Origin: Paraperibacillus esterisolvens
GTDB taxonomy: Bacteria > Bacillota > Bacilli > Bacillales > DSM-1321
DNA: 64,000 bases
Direction of reading: 5' to 3'
Assembly (NCBI RefSeq): GCF_046237625.1
Contig: NZ_CP143545.1
Coordinates: forward strand, 2,356,001 to 2,420,000
Each line of letters begins with the position of its first letter. Positions within the stretch are counted from its first letter, which is position 1. The translations under genes and the position numbers were made by a program. Below are positions 1-8,064 of the stretch, in pieces. The notes under the pieces are model-generated. The model had not been told where the DNA came from. It saw only the letters and a program-made list of their open reading frames with translations, and made no database searches.

Positions 1-493
1 CACTCAGCAGCGCTGCCATTTTAAGCTCGATATCGTCTGCGTTTTCCTGATTGATAATCCATGCTTCCGGATTCATGATCTTGGCAGCAGGAATGATATC
101 CATCAGAGTATGTGTAGAATCTTCATCGTAGATGGGCTTATCCAATGAAACATAGGAATTGAGCGGTAAATGCTTCTGCCTTGTCGCGGTCTTGATGGCC
201 GTTATGATCTGCCTGGTCACACAAAGCTCAGCAAAGGCTTTGAAAGAGGAAAGCTTGTCCTCTTTATAATCACGCATGGCTTTAAAAAGCCCGATCATCC
301 CCTCCTGAATGATATCCTCTTTATCTGCACCGATCAGGAAATACGGTCCAGCCTTCGCCCGGACAAAATTACGGTATTTATTGATCAAAATTTCAGAAGA
401 TTCCCCATCCCCGCCTTGAACGCGCCTGACAAGTGCTTCATCGTTCAATTTTGCAGGATGGTCTGCCAGGCTAACTCCGAAGTCTATACTCAC
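1..493 (-). CDS. Sigma-H-like RNA polymerase sigma factor (3' end outside window)
   Basis: Reading leftwards from a GTG at 491-493, the translation follows Bacillus SigH (Spo0H) closely through regions 2 and 3, with stretches such as INKYRNFVRAKAG, FLIGADKEDIIQEGMIGL, SFKAFAELCVTRQIITAIKT and LPLNSYVSLDKPI. The start is supported by GGAGGG seven bases upstream. About 164 codons are visible; the C-terminal region 4 lies beyond base 1. The true sigH normally sits before rpmG-secE-nusG, which cannot be seen here, and the N-terminus is shorter and differs from SigH. A paralogue of the sporulation/competence sigma factor is therefore as likely as SigH itself. The family assignment is secure; orthology is open. 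Confidence 0.85.
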   Translation of the reverse strand, partial: MSIDFGVSLADHPAKLNDEALVRRVQGGDGESSEILINKYRNFVRAKAGPYFLIGADKEDIIQEGMIGLFKAMRDYKEDKLSSFKAFAELCVTRQIITAIKTATRQKHLPLNSYVSLDKPIYDEDSTHTLMDIIPAAKIMNPEAWIINQENADDIELKMAALLS

Positions 494-1063
494 TATAGGA
501 TCCCTCCAATATGTTTGATGAGTCAATATCCAGCCAGCTTCCAGATAGTTGCCTATGTAACTAAAACCGTCCTTACGATGCGGGCCGCCTAAATCCTGTT
601 GATTAGTATAAATTTATATTAACAGGGGGCAGGCATGAAAGATATCAGCAAATATCGACTAATATTGACAGACTTCATTTACTGCGGTCAGAGAATTTCA
701 CTGAACTTCGGGTAAACAACGAAGATTTTCGCTTTTTTTAAGTTCCGTACTGGGCGGTGAGGTTATATTTCCTGCAGATTCATAAGGAATTTTAGGGAGA
801 TATTAAGGAGAAAGCCCTAGTTTAAATTAAGGATTGCCTGCATATTTTCTCATTTCCAGTCTGCACTATAATTAAAGAGCCATTTCATCCTTTATCTAAA
901 ACAGCAAGGACCAATCGGAAAACGGACAATCTTTCTTCCGTTGGACTGGTTAGTGAAATTGAGGCTTTGCCGGAGGTGCTGCACTTAATTGCCTGCCGCT
1001 AAAAGAATCCTGGACCTGGGAGATCGCGAAGCAGGCTGCCCGAATTTCAGCGGGCAGCCTCTA
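494..1063. other. Intergenic region without a convincing gene
   Basis: Nothing with a ribosome binding site and a protein-like translation is visible. The notable element is a GC-rich hairpin at 1033-1060 (AGGCTGCCCG and CGGGCAGCCT around an eight-base loop). It follows the stop codon of the leftward HAD gene. Its only short T-run (1066-1071) lies on the + strand, so as a terminator it fits rightward transcription better than the HAD gene. Confidence 0.5.
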
Positions 1064-1627
1064 TCATTTTTCAAAAATATCATGAAGATGGGACCAATCT
1101 TTAATCCGCGGCATCTGGAGATCCTGATTATAAGATTGATCCATCACAACTGCCTTTACTTTTTCACCTGCAAGAGTGCGTAACACTGCCGGTTTGTCAT
1201 CAAAATAATAATCAAGCTCCAGCTCCTGTATGGTGCGTATTTTTTCTTCATCTTTCATTCCGCAGAAAAATCTCTCAGGGTGGATTGGAAAACCCTGCTC
1301 CTGCATCCATTTCTTCGTCCGTTCCCCATGTTCAGCCGGCCTGGCGGTGATGTAGTATATCTCATGGCCCTCCCTGTCCAGCTGCTGCAGGGCTTCCACT
1401 GCTGATTCTATTGGCGGGCAGGTTGTATAATAAATCTCTTCAAGCAAGCCGTTCCACATTGCCTTCCCCTGTTCTGCATCCATTCCGAAAGGTTCATGGA
1501 TTTCAACAGTTTTTAAAGCGCGGAATACTTCCAGAGGAATCTTTTTGCTTAATTTTTTCTGATATAGACTAAATGCGTGCTCGCGAAGATTGATCAGTGT
1601 GTCGTCGATGTCAAAGCCGATTCTCAT
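1064..1627 (-). CDS. HAD-family phosphatase, 5'-nucleotidase (NT5C) type
   Basis: The 187-residue protein starts with the HAD motif I FDIDDTLIN (residues 5-13), has a threonine in YYITARP near residue 95 (motif II) and an acidic YYFDDKPAV near residue 140 (motif IV). This layout is typical of small cytosolic deoxynucleotidase-like HAD enzymes. The ATG overlaps the ribD stop codon by four bases (ATGA), so the gene is the last of a coupled ribA-ribD-HAD operon. Riboflavin synthesis needs a HAD phosphatase to dephosphorylate the RibD product, and the context suggests that job here. That is inference; general nucleotide dephosphorylation is the alternative. Confidence 0.8.
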   Translation of the reverse strand: MRIGFDIDDTLINLREHAFSLYQKKLSKKIPLEVFRALKTVEIHEPFGMDAEQGKAMWNGLLEEIYYTTCPPIESAVEALQQLDREGHEIYYITARPAEHGERTKKWMQEQGFPIHPERFFCGMKDEEKIRTIQELELDYYFDDKPAVLRTLAGEKVKAVVMDQSYNQDLQMPRIKDWSHLHDIFEK

Positions 1628-2736
1628 TTTCCTGGCCCCTTCATAGAATGATTGACAGGATAGCCGATGAACTTAAAATCAGGACCTACCGGGTTCATGC
1701 TGTAATCCTTAAATTCAAGCGCATCTGACATTTTTTCAAATCCGGCTCCTTCGAAAAAAGTTGGTGCATTGCGCCCGCCTATTATCTTGGGAGCAAAATA
1801 TAACACAACCTTATCCACCAGTCCCTGTTCAAGGAAGGCTGCATTTACGGTCCCGCCGCCTTCTATCAGAAGTGATGAAACCTGATTCTCGCCTAAAATA
1901 CGAAGAAGCTGGACAGCGTCAACTCCAGTGGAGCTGTTTGTAGTAAAAACCTTGATTCCCAGTTCCTTAAGCCGATCCATTTTTTGATCATCGTAACGGC
2001 TTCCGGTGAATATCCATGTTTCAGCTTCCTTATCCTGTATGACTTTCGCATCCAGCGGAATTCTTAGCGTGGTATCCATGATCACCCTGATGGGATTGCG
2101 GCCATTCGGGACGCGGGCAGTAAGGGACGGGTCATCATGAATGACGGTGCCGACGCCAACTAAGATCGCCTTGTTTTCATTTCTCAGCTTTTGGACATCG
2201 AGTCTTGCTTCCTCAGATGTAATCCACTTGCTGTGATTGCTGCGGGAAGCAATTTTTCCGTCCAAAGTGATTCCTGACTTAAGGGTGACAAATGGAAGCT
2301 GCTCTGCAATAAATTTATTGAATACCTCATTCATCCTTATCGATTCCTGTTCAAGGATCCCGGTAATCACTTCTATACCTGCCCCTTCAAGAATACCTAT
2401 TCCGCGCCCAGACACGAGAGGGTTGGGATCTCCGGCTGCAATAACAACCCGTTTAATGCCTGCTGCCACGATTGCCTCCGCACATGGTCCAGTTCTTCCA
2501 TGATGTGAACAAGGTTCGAGAGTCACATAGATAGTCCCTCCGGCCGCTTCCCCGCCAGCCATCCGGAGCGCATGGATTTCAGCATGAGGCCCTCCCGCCA
2601 TTAAATGGGCACCTATTCCGACAATCCGGTTATGATTTACAATCACTGAGCCAACAAGAGGATTGGGGTCGGTCTGCCCCTTCATGGCAGCCGCACTCTC
2701 CAGGGCCAGCTTCATATAAAACTCATGGCTGCTCAT
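1624..2736 (-). CDS. ribD: Bifunctional pyrimidine deaminase/reductase RibD
   Basis: The protein of 370 residues has an N-terminal zinc deaminase domain (GGPHAEIHAL, then EPCSHHGRTGPC) and a C-terminal reductase domain (TLKSGITLDGKIA, LLIEGGG). It deaminates and reduces the GTP cyclohydrolase II product in the cytosol, giving 5-amino-6-ribitylamino-uracil 5'-phosphate. I chose the ATG at 2734-2736 (MSSHEFYMKLALESA) because family members start there; the reading frame is open further upstream but only inside ribA. It overlaps the end of ribA by 14 bases and the HAD gene by 4, so the three genes are very likely translated from one message. Confidence 0.92.
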   Translation of the reverse strand: MSSHEFYMKLALESAAAMKGQTDPNPLVGSVIVNHNRIVGIGAHLMAGGPHAEIHALRMAGGEAAGGTIYVTLEPCSHHGRTGPCAEAIVAAGIKRVVIAAGDPNPLVSGRGIGILEGAGIEVITGILEQESIRMNEVFNKFIAEQLPFVTLKSGITLDGKIASRSNHSKWITSEEARLDVQKLRNENKAILVGVGTVIHDDPSLTARVPNGRNPIRVIMDTTLRIPLDAKVIQDKEAETWIFTGSRYDDQKMDRLKELGIKVFTTNSSTGVDAVQLLRILGENQVSSLLIEGGGTVNAAFLEQGLVDKVVLYFAPKIIGGRNAPTFFEGAGFEKMSDALEFKDYSMNPVGPDFKFIGYPVNHSMKGPGK

Positions 2737-3481
2737 TCGTGTACCCTTCATTCTGCATGTGACCGGAACGGTTGATTTTAGTCTGCAGATATTTTTCATT
2801 GAACTCTGATATATCTCCCCATATCGGTGTCCTGCCTGTAACAAGCATCCCGGACTCCTCTAGCGCTTTTAGCTTCTTTGGATTATTCGTAATCAGGGTT
2901 ACCGGCTTGCTCCTCAGTGCTTTCAGAACCGAGATGGCATCGCTGTAATTCCTTGAATCATCAACAAACCCTAACTGAATGTTTGCATCGACGGTATCAT
3001 AGCCATTCTCCTGCAGAACATAGGCCATTGCCTTGCTGAATAAACCGATTCCCCTGCCTTCATGATTCGCGAGATAAAATAGAGCCCCAGTACCGTGTTC
3101 TGCAATCATCTTTAAGGACTGCTTTAGCTGATAGCCGCAATCACAGCGTTTACTGCCGAATATATCACCTGTATGGCAGATGGAATGCATGCGGATCAAG
3201 GCATCTTCACCTTGTTCAAAATCTCCGTAAACCAGGACACTCGATTGCTGCAGCTCCGCCAGGTTCTGTGAAGACAGCTTATCTATGATCTTTTCGTAGC
3301 TTGTTGTTTCTTCGTCACAATTAAGCCAGCAATACCATTGAAATACAGTGGTTTCTCCATATAAATTTACAGGAAGCTTGATTGGACCGACCAGATATAT
3401 CGCTCCCTGATCTGTGCCAATAGTCTCGATTTTATCTTTTAGTATGGATATGACTCTTTCATCTAATTTGGTTACATTCAT
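2723..3481 (-). CDS. ribA: GTP cyclohydrolase II
   Basis: The 252-residue protein carries the zinc cysteine set C102, C113, C115 in ICHTGDIFGSKRCDCG, the GTP-binding NHEGRGIGL, the catalytic Arg in DDSRNY (R176) and TNNPKK. It opens the imidazole ring of GTP in the first committed step of riboflavin synthesis. It is a stand-alone cyclohydrolase: the DHBP synthase domain of the usual Bacillus RibBA is absent, and its N-terminal ~90 residues are unlike RibB. AAGGATG precedes the ATG. It is first gene of ribA-ribD-HAD. The 190-base leader shows no FMN riboswitch, so this set looks separate from a standard rib operon. Confidence 0.88.
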   Translation of the reverse strand: MNVTKLDERVISILKDKIETIGTDQGAIYLVGPIKLPVNLYGETTVFQWYCWLNCDEETTSYEKIIDKLSSQNLAELQQSSVLVYGDFEQGEDALIRMHSICHTGDIFGSKRCDCGYQLKQSLKMIAEHGTGALFYLANHEGRGIGLFSKAMAYVLQENGYDTVDANIQLGFVDDSRNYSDAISVLKALRSKPVTLITNNPKKLKALEESGMLVTGRTPIWGDISEFNEKYLQTKINRSGHMQNEGYTNEQP

Positions 3482-3669
3482 AAACAGAACATCCTTTTTC
3501 TATTAGTGTGTTTCTTTTTTCCTTCCGGCATGTAATATATTATCAAATTTAACACCCTAAGAGTTATAAAAAAGTTTGGGGTGCGCCGGGGCTGCGTTAT
3601 TAATTTATATGATAAAAGATTATAATACTTATGCCGATCCATTTTATCGTATAGAAATGAGTGTGAATA

Positions 3670-4788
3670 ATGAGAATCATTGTAATTGGGGCAGGAATCC
3701 TGGGAGCATCCACCGCTTACCGGCTTGCGAAGGCAGGTGCTGATGTTATCATCGCCGACCGCGGGGATGATGGAGGGGCTACCGCTGCCGCTGCAGGTAT
3801 CATCTGCCCATGGATCTCACAGCGCCGGAATAAAGCATGGTACAAGCTGGCCAGGGAAGGGGCCGCTTATTACCCTTCTTTGATTGATGAATTGGCTGAA
3901 GTCGGGGAAACCGATACTGGCTATGACCGTGTAGGGGCCATATGCCTCCATACCGATCAGAATAAATTACAAAAACTGAAGGAAAGGGCAATAGAGCGAA
4001 GGGAAAATGCTCCTGAAATGGGAGAGATCCAGATAATATCCCCTGAAGAAGCAAGAGAATTATACCCGCTGCTGGACGAGGAGTTCAGTGCCGTTTATAT
4101 ATCCGGGGCCGGCAGGGTAAATGGCAGATCTTTAAGAGATGCTTTGTTAAAAGCCGCAAAGAAAAGCGGCGCAAGGTTTATTTCAGGCCATGCTGAACTT
4201 CTTAAAGGAGAACGAGCAGTCGCAGGGATCAAAACTAATACAGAGATTATCCATGCAGACAGAGTGATAGACTGCGGCGGGGCATGGAGCGCGAGTCTGC
4301 TTGCCCCGCTTGGAATACAATTCAAAGTCAGCTTCCAGAAAGCCCAAATTGTCCATATGGAGCTTCCGGATATACAGACTTCCCGCTGGCCTGTAGTCAT
4401 GCCTCCCGGGAGCCAGTATCTTCTCTCCTTAAGCGACAACAGCATCCTCTGCGGAACCACCCATGAAGACACAGAGACCTTTGACCCAAGGCCGACAGCA
4501 GGAGGAGTTCAAGATATCCTGTCCAAGGCTTTTTCCGTGGCACCCCGCCTCTCTAATGCCACTTTGCTGGAAGTCAGGACTGGCTTCAGGCCTTATACAC
4601 CCGGCTATCTTCCGGTGATCGGCCATGTGCCTGGCTGGGAGGGCCTGATCGCAGGAAATGGACTGGGCGCCTCAGGTCTCACCACCGGCCCCTATCTCGG
4701 CTCCCAGCTTGCAGATCTGGCCCTGGGAAGGGAGCTTGATATCAACCTGAAGGATTATGATATTGAGAACGCTCTAGAGTATTTATAG
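3670..4788 (+). CDS. FAD-dependent oxidoreductase, D-amino acid oxidase/DadA family
   Basis: The 372-residue protein begins with a Rossmann FAD motif (VIGAGILGASTAYRLAKAG, residues 4-22). It ends with the family's C-terminal FAD segment (RTGFRPYTPGYLPVIGHV, then GNGLGASGLTTGP). This is the DAO fold that oxidises amines or amino acids such as D-amino acids, glycine or sarcosine; the substrate cannot be read from the sequence. No signal peptide is seen, so it should be cytosolic. The gene stands alone, divergent from ribA. The ribosome binding site is weak, and a TATAAT lies at about 3626-3631, roughly 40 bases before the start. Confidence 0.85.
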   Translation: MRIIVIGAGILGASTAYRLAKAGADVIIADRGDDGGATAAAAGIICPWISQRRNKAWYKLAREGAAYYPSLIDELAEVGETDTGYDRVGAICLHTDQNKLQKLKERAIERRENAPEMGEIQIISPEEARELYPLLDEEFSAVYISGAGRVNGRSLRDALLKAAKKSGARFISGHAELLKGERAVAGIKTNTEIIHADRVIDCGGAWSASLLAPLGIQFKVSFQKAQIVHMELPDIQTSRWPVVMPPGSQYLLSLSDNSILCGTTHEDTETFDPRPTAGGVQDILSKAFSVAPRLSNATLLEVRTGFRPYTPGYLPVIGHVPGWEGLIAGNGLGASGLTTGPYLGSQLADLALGRELDINLKDYDIENALEYL

Positions 4789-4950
4789 AATTATAATCTG
4801 TGACATAACCTTATAGCGTTTGTTTAAGTTGTAATTCATATGGTGGAATATGAAGGCTGGATGGCTTCTTTTATCCAGAGTACTCATTTCATGCCCAGCT
4901 CTAAGTAAAGAGAACTTTTCAAAAAATCCTTGTTATTTTTTCCACTGAAA

Positions 4951-4993
4951 TAAAAAAAGAGTCCGGCTGGATATTATCCGGACTCCTTTTTCC
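4951..4993. terminator. Bidirectional intrinsic terminator between oxidoreductase and zupT
   Basis: AGTCCGG (4960-4966) pairs with CCGGACT (4978-4984). A-runs on the left and T-runs on the right allow termination on both strands; it lies between two convergent genes. Confidence 0.8.
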
Positions 4994-5027
4994 CGATGCA
5001 GCTGTTCTTTCCAGCCCTGCTGCAAGA

Positions 5028-5837
5028 CTATATAAACAAAAGAAGACTCAATGCCATTATGGCCATTCCACCGATTAAGCCATAAATAGACAGATGGTCC
5101 TCGTCATACTTTTTTGCGGCCGGAAGCAGTTCGTCAAGTGAAATAAAAACCATAATCCCGGCAACCGCTGCAAAAATAATACCGAACATGATGTCATTGA
5201 GGAATGGCATGAGAATAAAGTAAGCAACGATGGCTCCCACCGGCTCAGACAGCCCGGAAAGAAAAGATAATTTAAATGCTTTCTTCTTATCCCCGGTTGC
5301 AAAATAAACGGGCACCGAGACAGCTATGCCTTCAGGAATATTATGAATGGCAATCGCAAAAGCAATGGCAATGCCGAGGGCCGGATCCTGCAGGACCGAA
5401 GCAAAAGTCGCGATTCCCTCTGGAAAATTGTGAATGGCGATGGCCAGTGCAGTAAACGTTCCCATCTTTAGAAGAGCCGGATCGACAGCCGGATTTCGGG
5501 GTGGATTCATTTCCTCAACTGTTTTTAACTCATGCGGATTCCCCTGCTTAGGTATGAATTTATCAATGGCCGCTATTAATAGTATCCCACCGAAAAATCC
5601 TGCCACAGTTGCCCAATTCCCGCCCGTTTTACCCAGAGCGTTCACGAGCGCATCCTTTGCTTTCACAAAAATTTCAATCATCGAAACATATATCATGACA
5701 CCAGCAGAAAAACCAAGTGCTATTGAGAGAAATTTAGTATTTGTTGTTTTAGTAAAAAACGCCAGCAGGCTGCCGATACCAGTTGCAAGTCCTGCAAATA
5801 AAGTCAGCCCGATCGCTAGCAATACGTTTTCCTCCAT
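5028..5837 (-). CDS. zupT: ZIP-family metal transporter, ZupT type
   Basis: The 269-residue membrane protein has about eight hydrophobic segments and the two signature motifs HNFPEG and HNIPEG of the GufA/ZupT branch of ZIP transporters. These histidine and glutamate residues form the metal site. A family of this kind takes up zinc and other divalent metals through the cytoplasmic membrane. I chose the ATG at 5835-5837 because GGGAGGG stands six bases before it; a longer open frame upstream has no such site. A charged loop after the third segment (residues ~110-130) is the usual variable region. No Zur box was recognised upstream. Confidence 0.9.
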   Translation of the reverse strand: MEENVLLAIGLTLFAGLATGIGSLLAFFTKTTNTKFLSIALGFSAGVMIYVSMIEIFVKAKDALVNALGKTGGNWATVAGFFGGILLIAAIDKFIPKQGNPHELKTVEEMNPPRNPAVDPALLKMGTFTALAIAIHNFPEGIATFASVLQDPALGIAIAFAIAIHNIPEGIAVSVPVYFATGDKKKAFKLSFLSGLSEPVGAIVAYFILMPFLNDIMFGIIFAAVAGIMVFISLDELLPAAKKYDEDHLSIYGLIGGMAIMALSLLLFI

Positions 5838-6147
5838 GTGTTTCCCTCCCTTAGCATATAAGTATGAAATATAGCGCAAAAAGTTTACTATATCCAACAT
5901 TTTAAATAACAGCTAACGATTTTGAGCAAAGCGAAAATAGTTGTACCAGCTACTGCCCAGGGTTTGTGTAATTTTCTAATTCAGACCCCATACTCATAGC
6001 TTCTGCTGGTACATTACTACATTAGCTTTTTAGACAGTTATTGCTTTAAAAATAGTTGGACCAGATTGTCAGGATTGTAGTATGCGTGACTTTTGACAGC
6101 TTGAGGCGGTAATCCATTTAGTGCATGTATGCGGCAGCAGCCAAAAA
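5838..6147. other. Intergenic region with spaced inverted repeat
   Basis: No gene seen. TGTACCAGC at 5942-5950 is repeated as its exact complement GCTGGTACA at 6005-6013, 54 bases apart. Function unknown. Confidence 0.4.
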
Positions 6148-6190
6148 AAGAGGCTGCCCTGAAAGCATATGCTTCCGGGCAGCCTCTTGA
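6146..6190 (-). terminator. Strong intrinsic terminator reading leftwards, with no intact gene upstream
   Basis: AAGAGGCTGCCC (6148-6159) pairs with GGGCAGCCTCTT (6177-6188), and the loop GAAAGCATATGCTTC is itself nearly self-complementary. The T-run is on the - strand, so it should end a leftward transcript coming from 6190-6580, where only a gene relic is found. Confidence 0.75.
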
Positions 6191-6254
6191 AACTGTTTCT
6201 AATCCAAAATCTCTATTTCTTTTTTTGTTTTCGTTATCGTGCGAATGTCTGATT

Positions 6255-6332
6255 TCAAAAAGGCCGAAGTACCGCCCCCCAACTTCCTTTTATTGCAGAT
6301 TTCGCTTCTTGTTTAATGCCAGATATGGTCAA
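6255..6332 (-). pseudogene. Relic of a DUF975-type membrane protein gene
   Basis: From a TTG at 6330-6332, with AGGAAGAG upstream, 25 codons read MTISGIKQEAKSAIKGSWGA followed by VLRPF and a stop. The first twenty residues resemble the N-terminal signature of DUF975 integral membrane proteins (ISxIKxxAKxxLKGxWG). No hydrophobic continuation exists in any frame before the terminator at 6146-6190, so most of the gene appears deleted while its start and terminator remain. The identification rests on one short motif. Confidence 0.4.
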
Positions 6333-6501
6333 TCTTTTCTCTTCCTTTATATCGTCAAGCTTATGCCGCCTGAAAATCCACAATCATACAAGAATTTCAG
6401 TCCTATCCTTCCCTCTGCCTGACTATCATCCTATTTTTCACTAAGCCTTTATGCCTGTTTTTAAACAGAAAAATAAGTCATAAGTAAGAGGAATAATACG
6501 A

Positions 6502-6530
6502 TTGACATGAATTTTTAATAAATAATACAT
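6502..6530 (+). promoter_or_regulatory. Possible sigma-A promoter of the small gene at 6600
   Basis: A perfect TTGACA (6502-6507) is followed after 17 bases by ATACAT (6525-6530). The -10 match is poor, so this is tentative. Confidence 0.35.
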
Positions 6531-6599
6531 CTATTAGTAATGTTTTTCTGATAAATTATAGTAAGATAAGAAATTAATTTTATGGGAGAAAAGAATGCA

Positions 6600-6770
6600 A
6601 TGGAGAGTAAGAACTGCAAACTTCAGCAAAAAATAAATGACCTTTTAAATAGAAGCCATGAGATTAAAAAGGAACTGGATAAAACACCTCATCAGGATAA
6701 AAGCAGGTTCAGGGCCTTATTATCCAGTCTTTTGAAAGTACATAATGACTTGGACAAAATGAAGAATTAA
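6600..6770 (+). CDS. Small charged helical protein, function unknown
   Basis: Starting at the ATG at 6600 (MESKNCKLQQ), preceded by GGGAG, the product has 56 residues. It is rich in Lys, Glu, Asn and Leu and probably forms one or two amphipathic helices (KLQQKINDLLNRSHEIKKEL, then LLSSLLKVHNDLDK). A start six codons earlier is possible but lacks a ribosome binding site. It has no signal peptide or cysteine pattern, and I do not recognise a family. The gene stands alone between two terminators, with a possible promoter at 6502-6530, which supports a real short transcript. Confidence 0.55.
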   Translation: MESKNCKLQQKINDLLNRSHEIKKELDKTPHQDKSRFRALLSSLLKVHNDLDKMKN

Positions 6771-6783
6771 CTTTAATGCAAGA

Positions 6784-6818
6784 GGAAAAGCGGGAAAGGT
6801 ACCCTCTCCCGCTTTTCA
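6784..6818. terminator. Bidirectional terminator
   Basis: GAAAAGCGGGA (6785-6795) pairs with TCCCGCTTTTC (6807-6817) between the convergent small gene and the dipeptidase gene. Confidence 0.8.
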
Positions 6819-6819
6819 C

Positions 6820-7878
6820 TTATCCTTTTACTTGTGTCTTCCACGTATGGTTTAAAACTCTTTGCCAATTTTCATAGGCTATCTTCCGAAGATCGCTATC
6901 CCCGAAGCCCCTGGCTTTCAATGCAGACAAAAGCTTTGGCAGGCCGGTGACATCCCCTATTTCATTGGGTATAAATGTTCCGTCAAAATCAGATCCAAAA
7001 GCAACATGGTCAACTCCGAACTTTTCCGCTATGTACTCAATATGCCTTACGATTTCGGTCAGGGGTGTATCCGGATCCCCCCCGCCATCCTGACGAAGCA
7101 TGCTGACTGAGAAATTTATTCCGGCAACTCCTCCGCTTGAAGCGATTTCCGCCAGCTGACTGTCGGTAAGATTTCGTGAATGGGCACAAATGGAATGGGC
7201 ATTCGAATGGCTGGCCACTATGGGGGCATCAGATATTTCTGCCGTATTCCAGAAGCCCTTCTCAGTTAGATGCGAGGTATCTATCATGATTCCGAGCCTG
7301 TTGCACTCCTTCACTAAGCGGATTCCATCCCCCGTTAGTCCGCCGCCAGTGTCTGGGGAGGATGGATATTGAAACGGTACTCCCTCGCCATACCGATTCG
7401 GCCTGCTCCATACAATCCCAAGTGACCTCAGTCCTTCTTTATAAAAATGATGAAGGTTCCTGAATTCAGGATCGATAGCCTCTGCTCCTTCTATATGATA
7501 CACCGCTGCCATGACTCCGTGTTTCATGCAGTCTGCTAATTCTTCAGCCTTCTTTATTACTTTGACCCTCCCGTTTGATTCCTTTTCCATTTGAAACAGC
7601 TTTCGGGCCATCGCTGTTGTATGATTTAAGGCATATTCATGGGAAATAGGGTCTGCAAGTGGAACCTGATACCCTTGTCCTGTCATGATAGTCTTTTCCC
7701 CCGGGTCCGGATTTGGCGTATACATCGCGAAAAATCCGCCGGCAAATCCTCCCCTTACTGCACGGGGATAATCCAGATGCCCCTTATGCGAGTCCTCATA
7801 AAAGGATCTAGTCTCCCCTTTTTTTCCCAATAGTAAATCTAATAGCGTATCATTGTGACCATCAAATATCGGATACAT
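6820..7878 (-). CDS. Membrane dipeptidase family (peptidase M19)
   Basis: The 352-residue protein has the M19 zinc ligands: FDGHNDTLLD at residues 4-13 (HxD), the glutamate in HIEGAEAI, and histidines in DTSHLTE and VASHSNAH; FGSDFDG closes the site. Members hydrolyse dipeptides, often with a D-residue at the C-terminal side, using two zinc ions. The bacterial proteins are cytosolic despite the family name, and no signal peptide is present here. I chose the ATG at 7876-7878 (MYPIFDGHND) because GGAGGTG lies upstream and homologues begin near FDGHND. The gene is monocistronic. Confidence 0.9.
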   Translation of the reverse strand: MYPIFDGHNDTLLDLLLGKKGETRSFYEDSHKGHLDYPRAVRGGFAGGFFAMYTPNPDPGEKTIMTGQGYQVPLADPISHEYALNHTTAMARKLFQMEKESNGRVKVIKKAEELADCMKHGVMAAVYHIEGAEAIDPEFRNLHHFYKEGLRSLGIVWSRPNRYGEGVPFQYPSSPDTGGGLTGDGIRLVKECNRLGIMIDTSHLTEKGFWNTAEISDAPIVASHSNAHSICAHSRNLTDSQLAEIASSGGVAGINFSVSMLRQDGGGDPDTPLTEIVRHIEYIAEKFGVDHVAFGSDFDGTFIPNEIGDVTGLPKLLSALKARGFGDSDLRKIAYENWQRVLNHTWKTQVKG

Positions 7879-8064
7879 GAGCTGAAATACACCTCCTGAA
7901 ATTTCTGATATCTCTATATTAGCATATGCTTCATTTTTCAATGTCAATATCTCTGAATGTTTCACGTAATGGATTGGAAATATTATCCTCATTGTCTATT
8001 TAAGCTCATTATCTTATAATTTTCTAGAAACATAGTTTTGATACATAAAAAAAGGGAGATATGC

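Noticed and set aside
1031..1071. Hairpin after the HAD gene as its terminator
   Set aside because: The stem is strong but there is no T-run on the - strand; kept only as a hairpin in the gap description.
3482..3669. Search for an FMN riboswitch before ribA
   Set aside because: None of the conserved RFN blocks (for example AGGGGCAG-like and GATTCAG-like motifs) is present.
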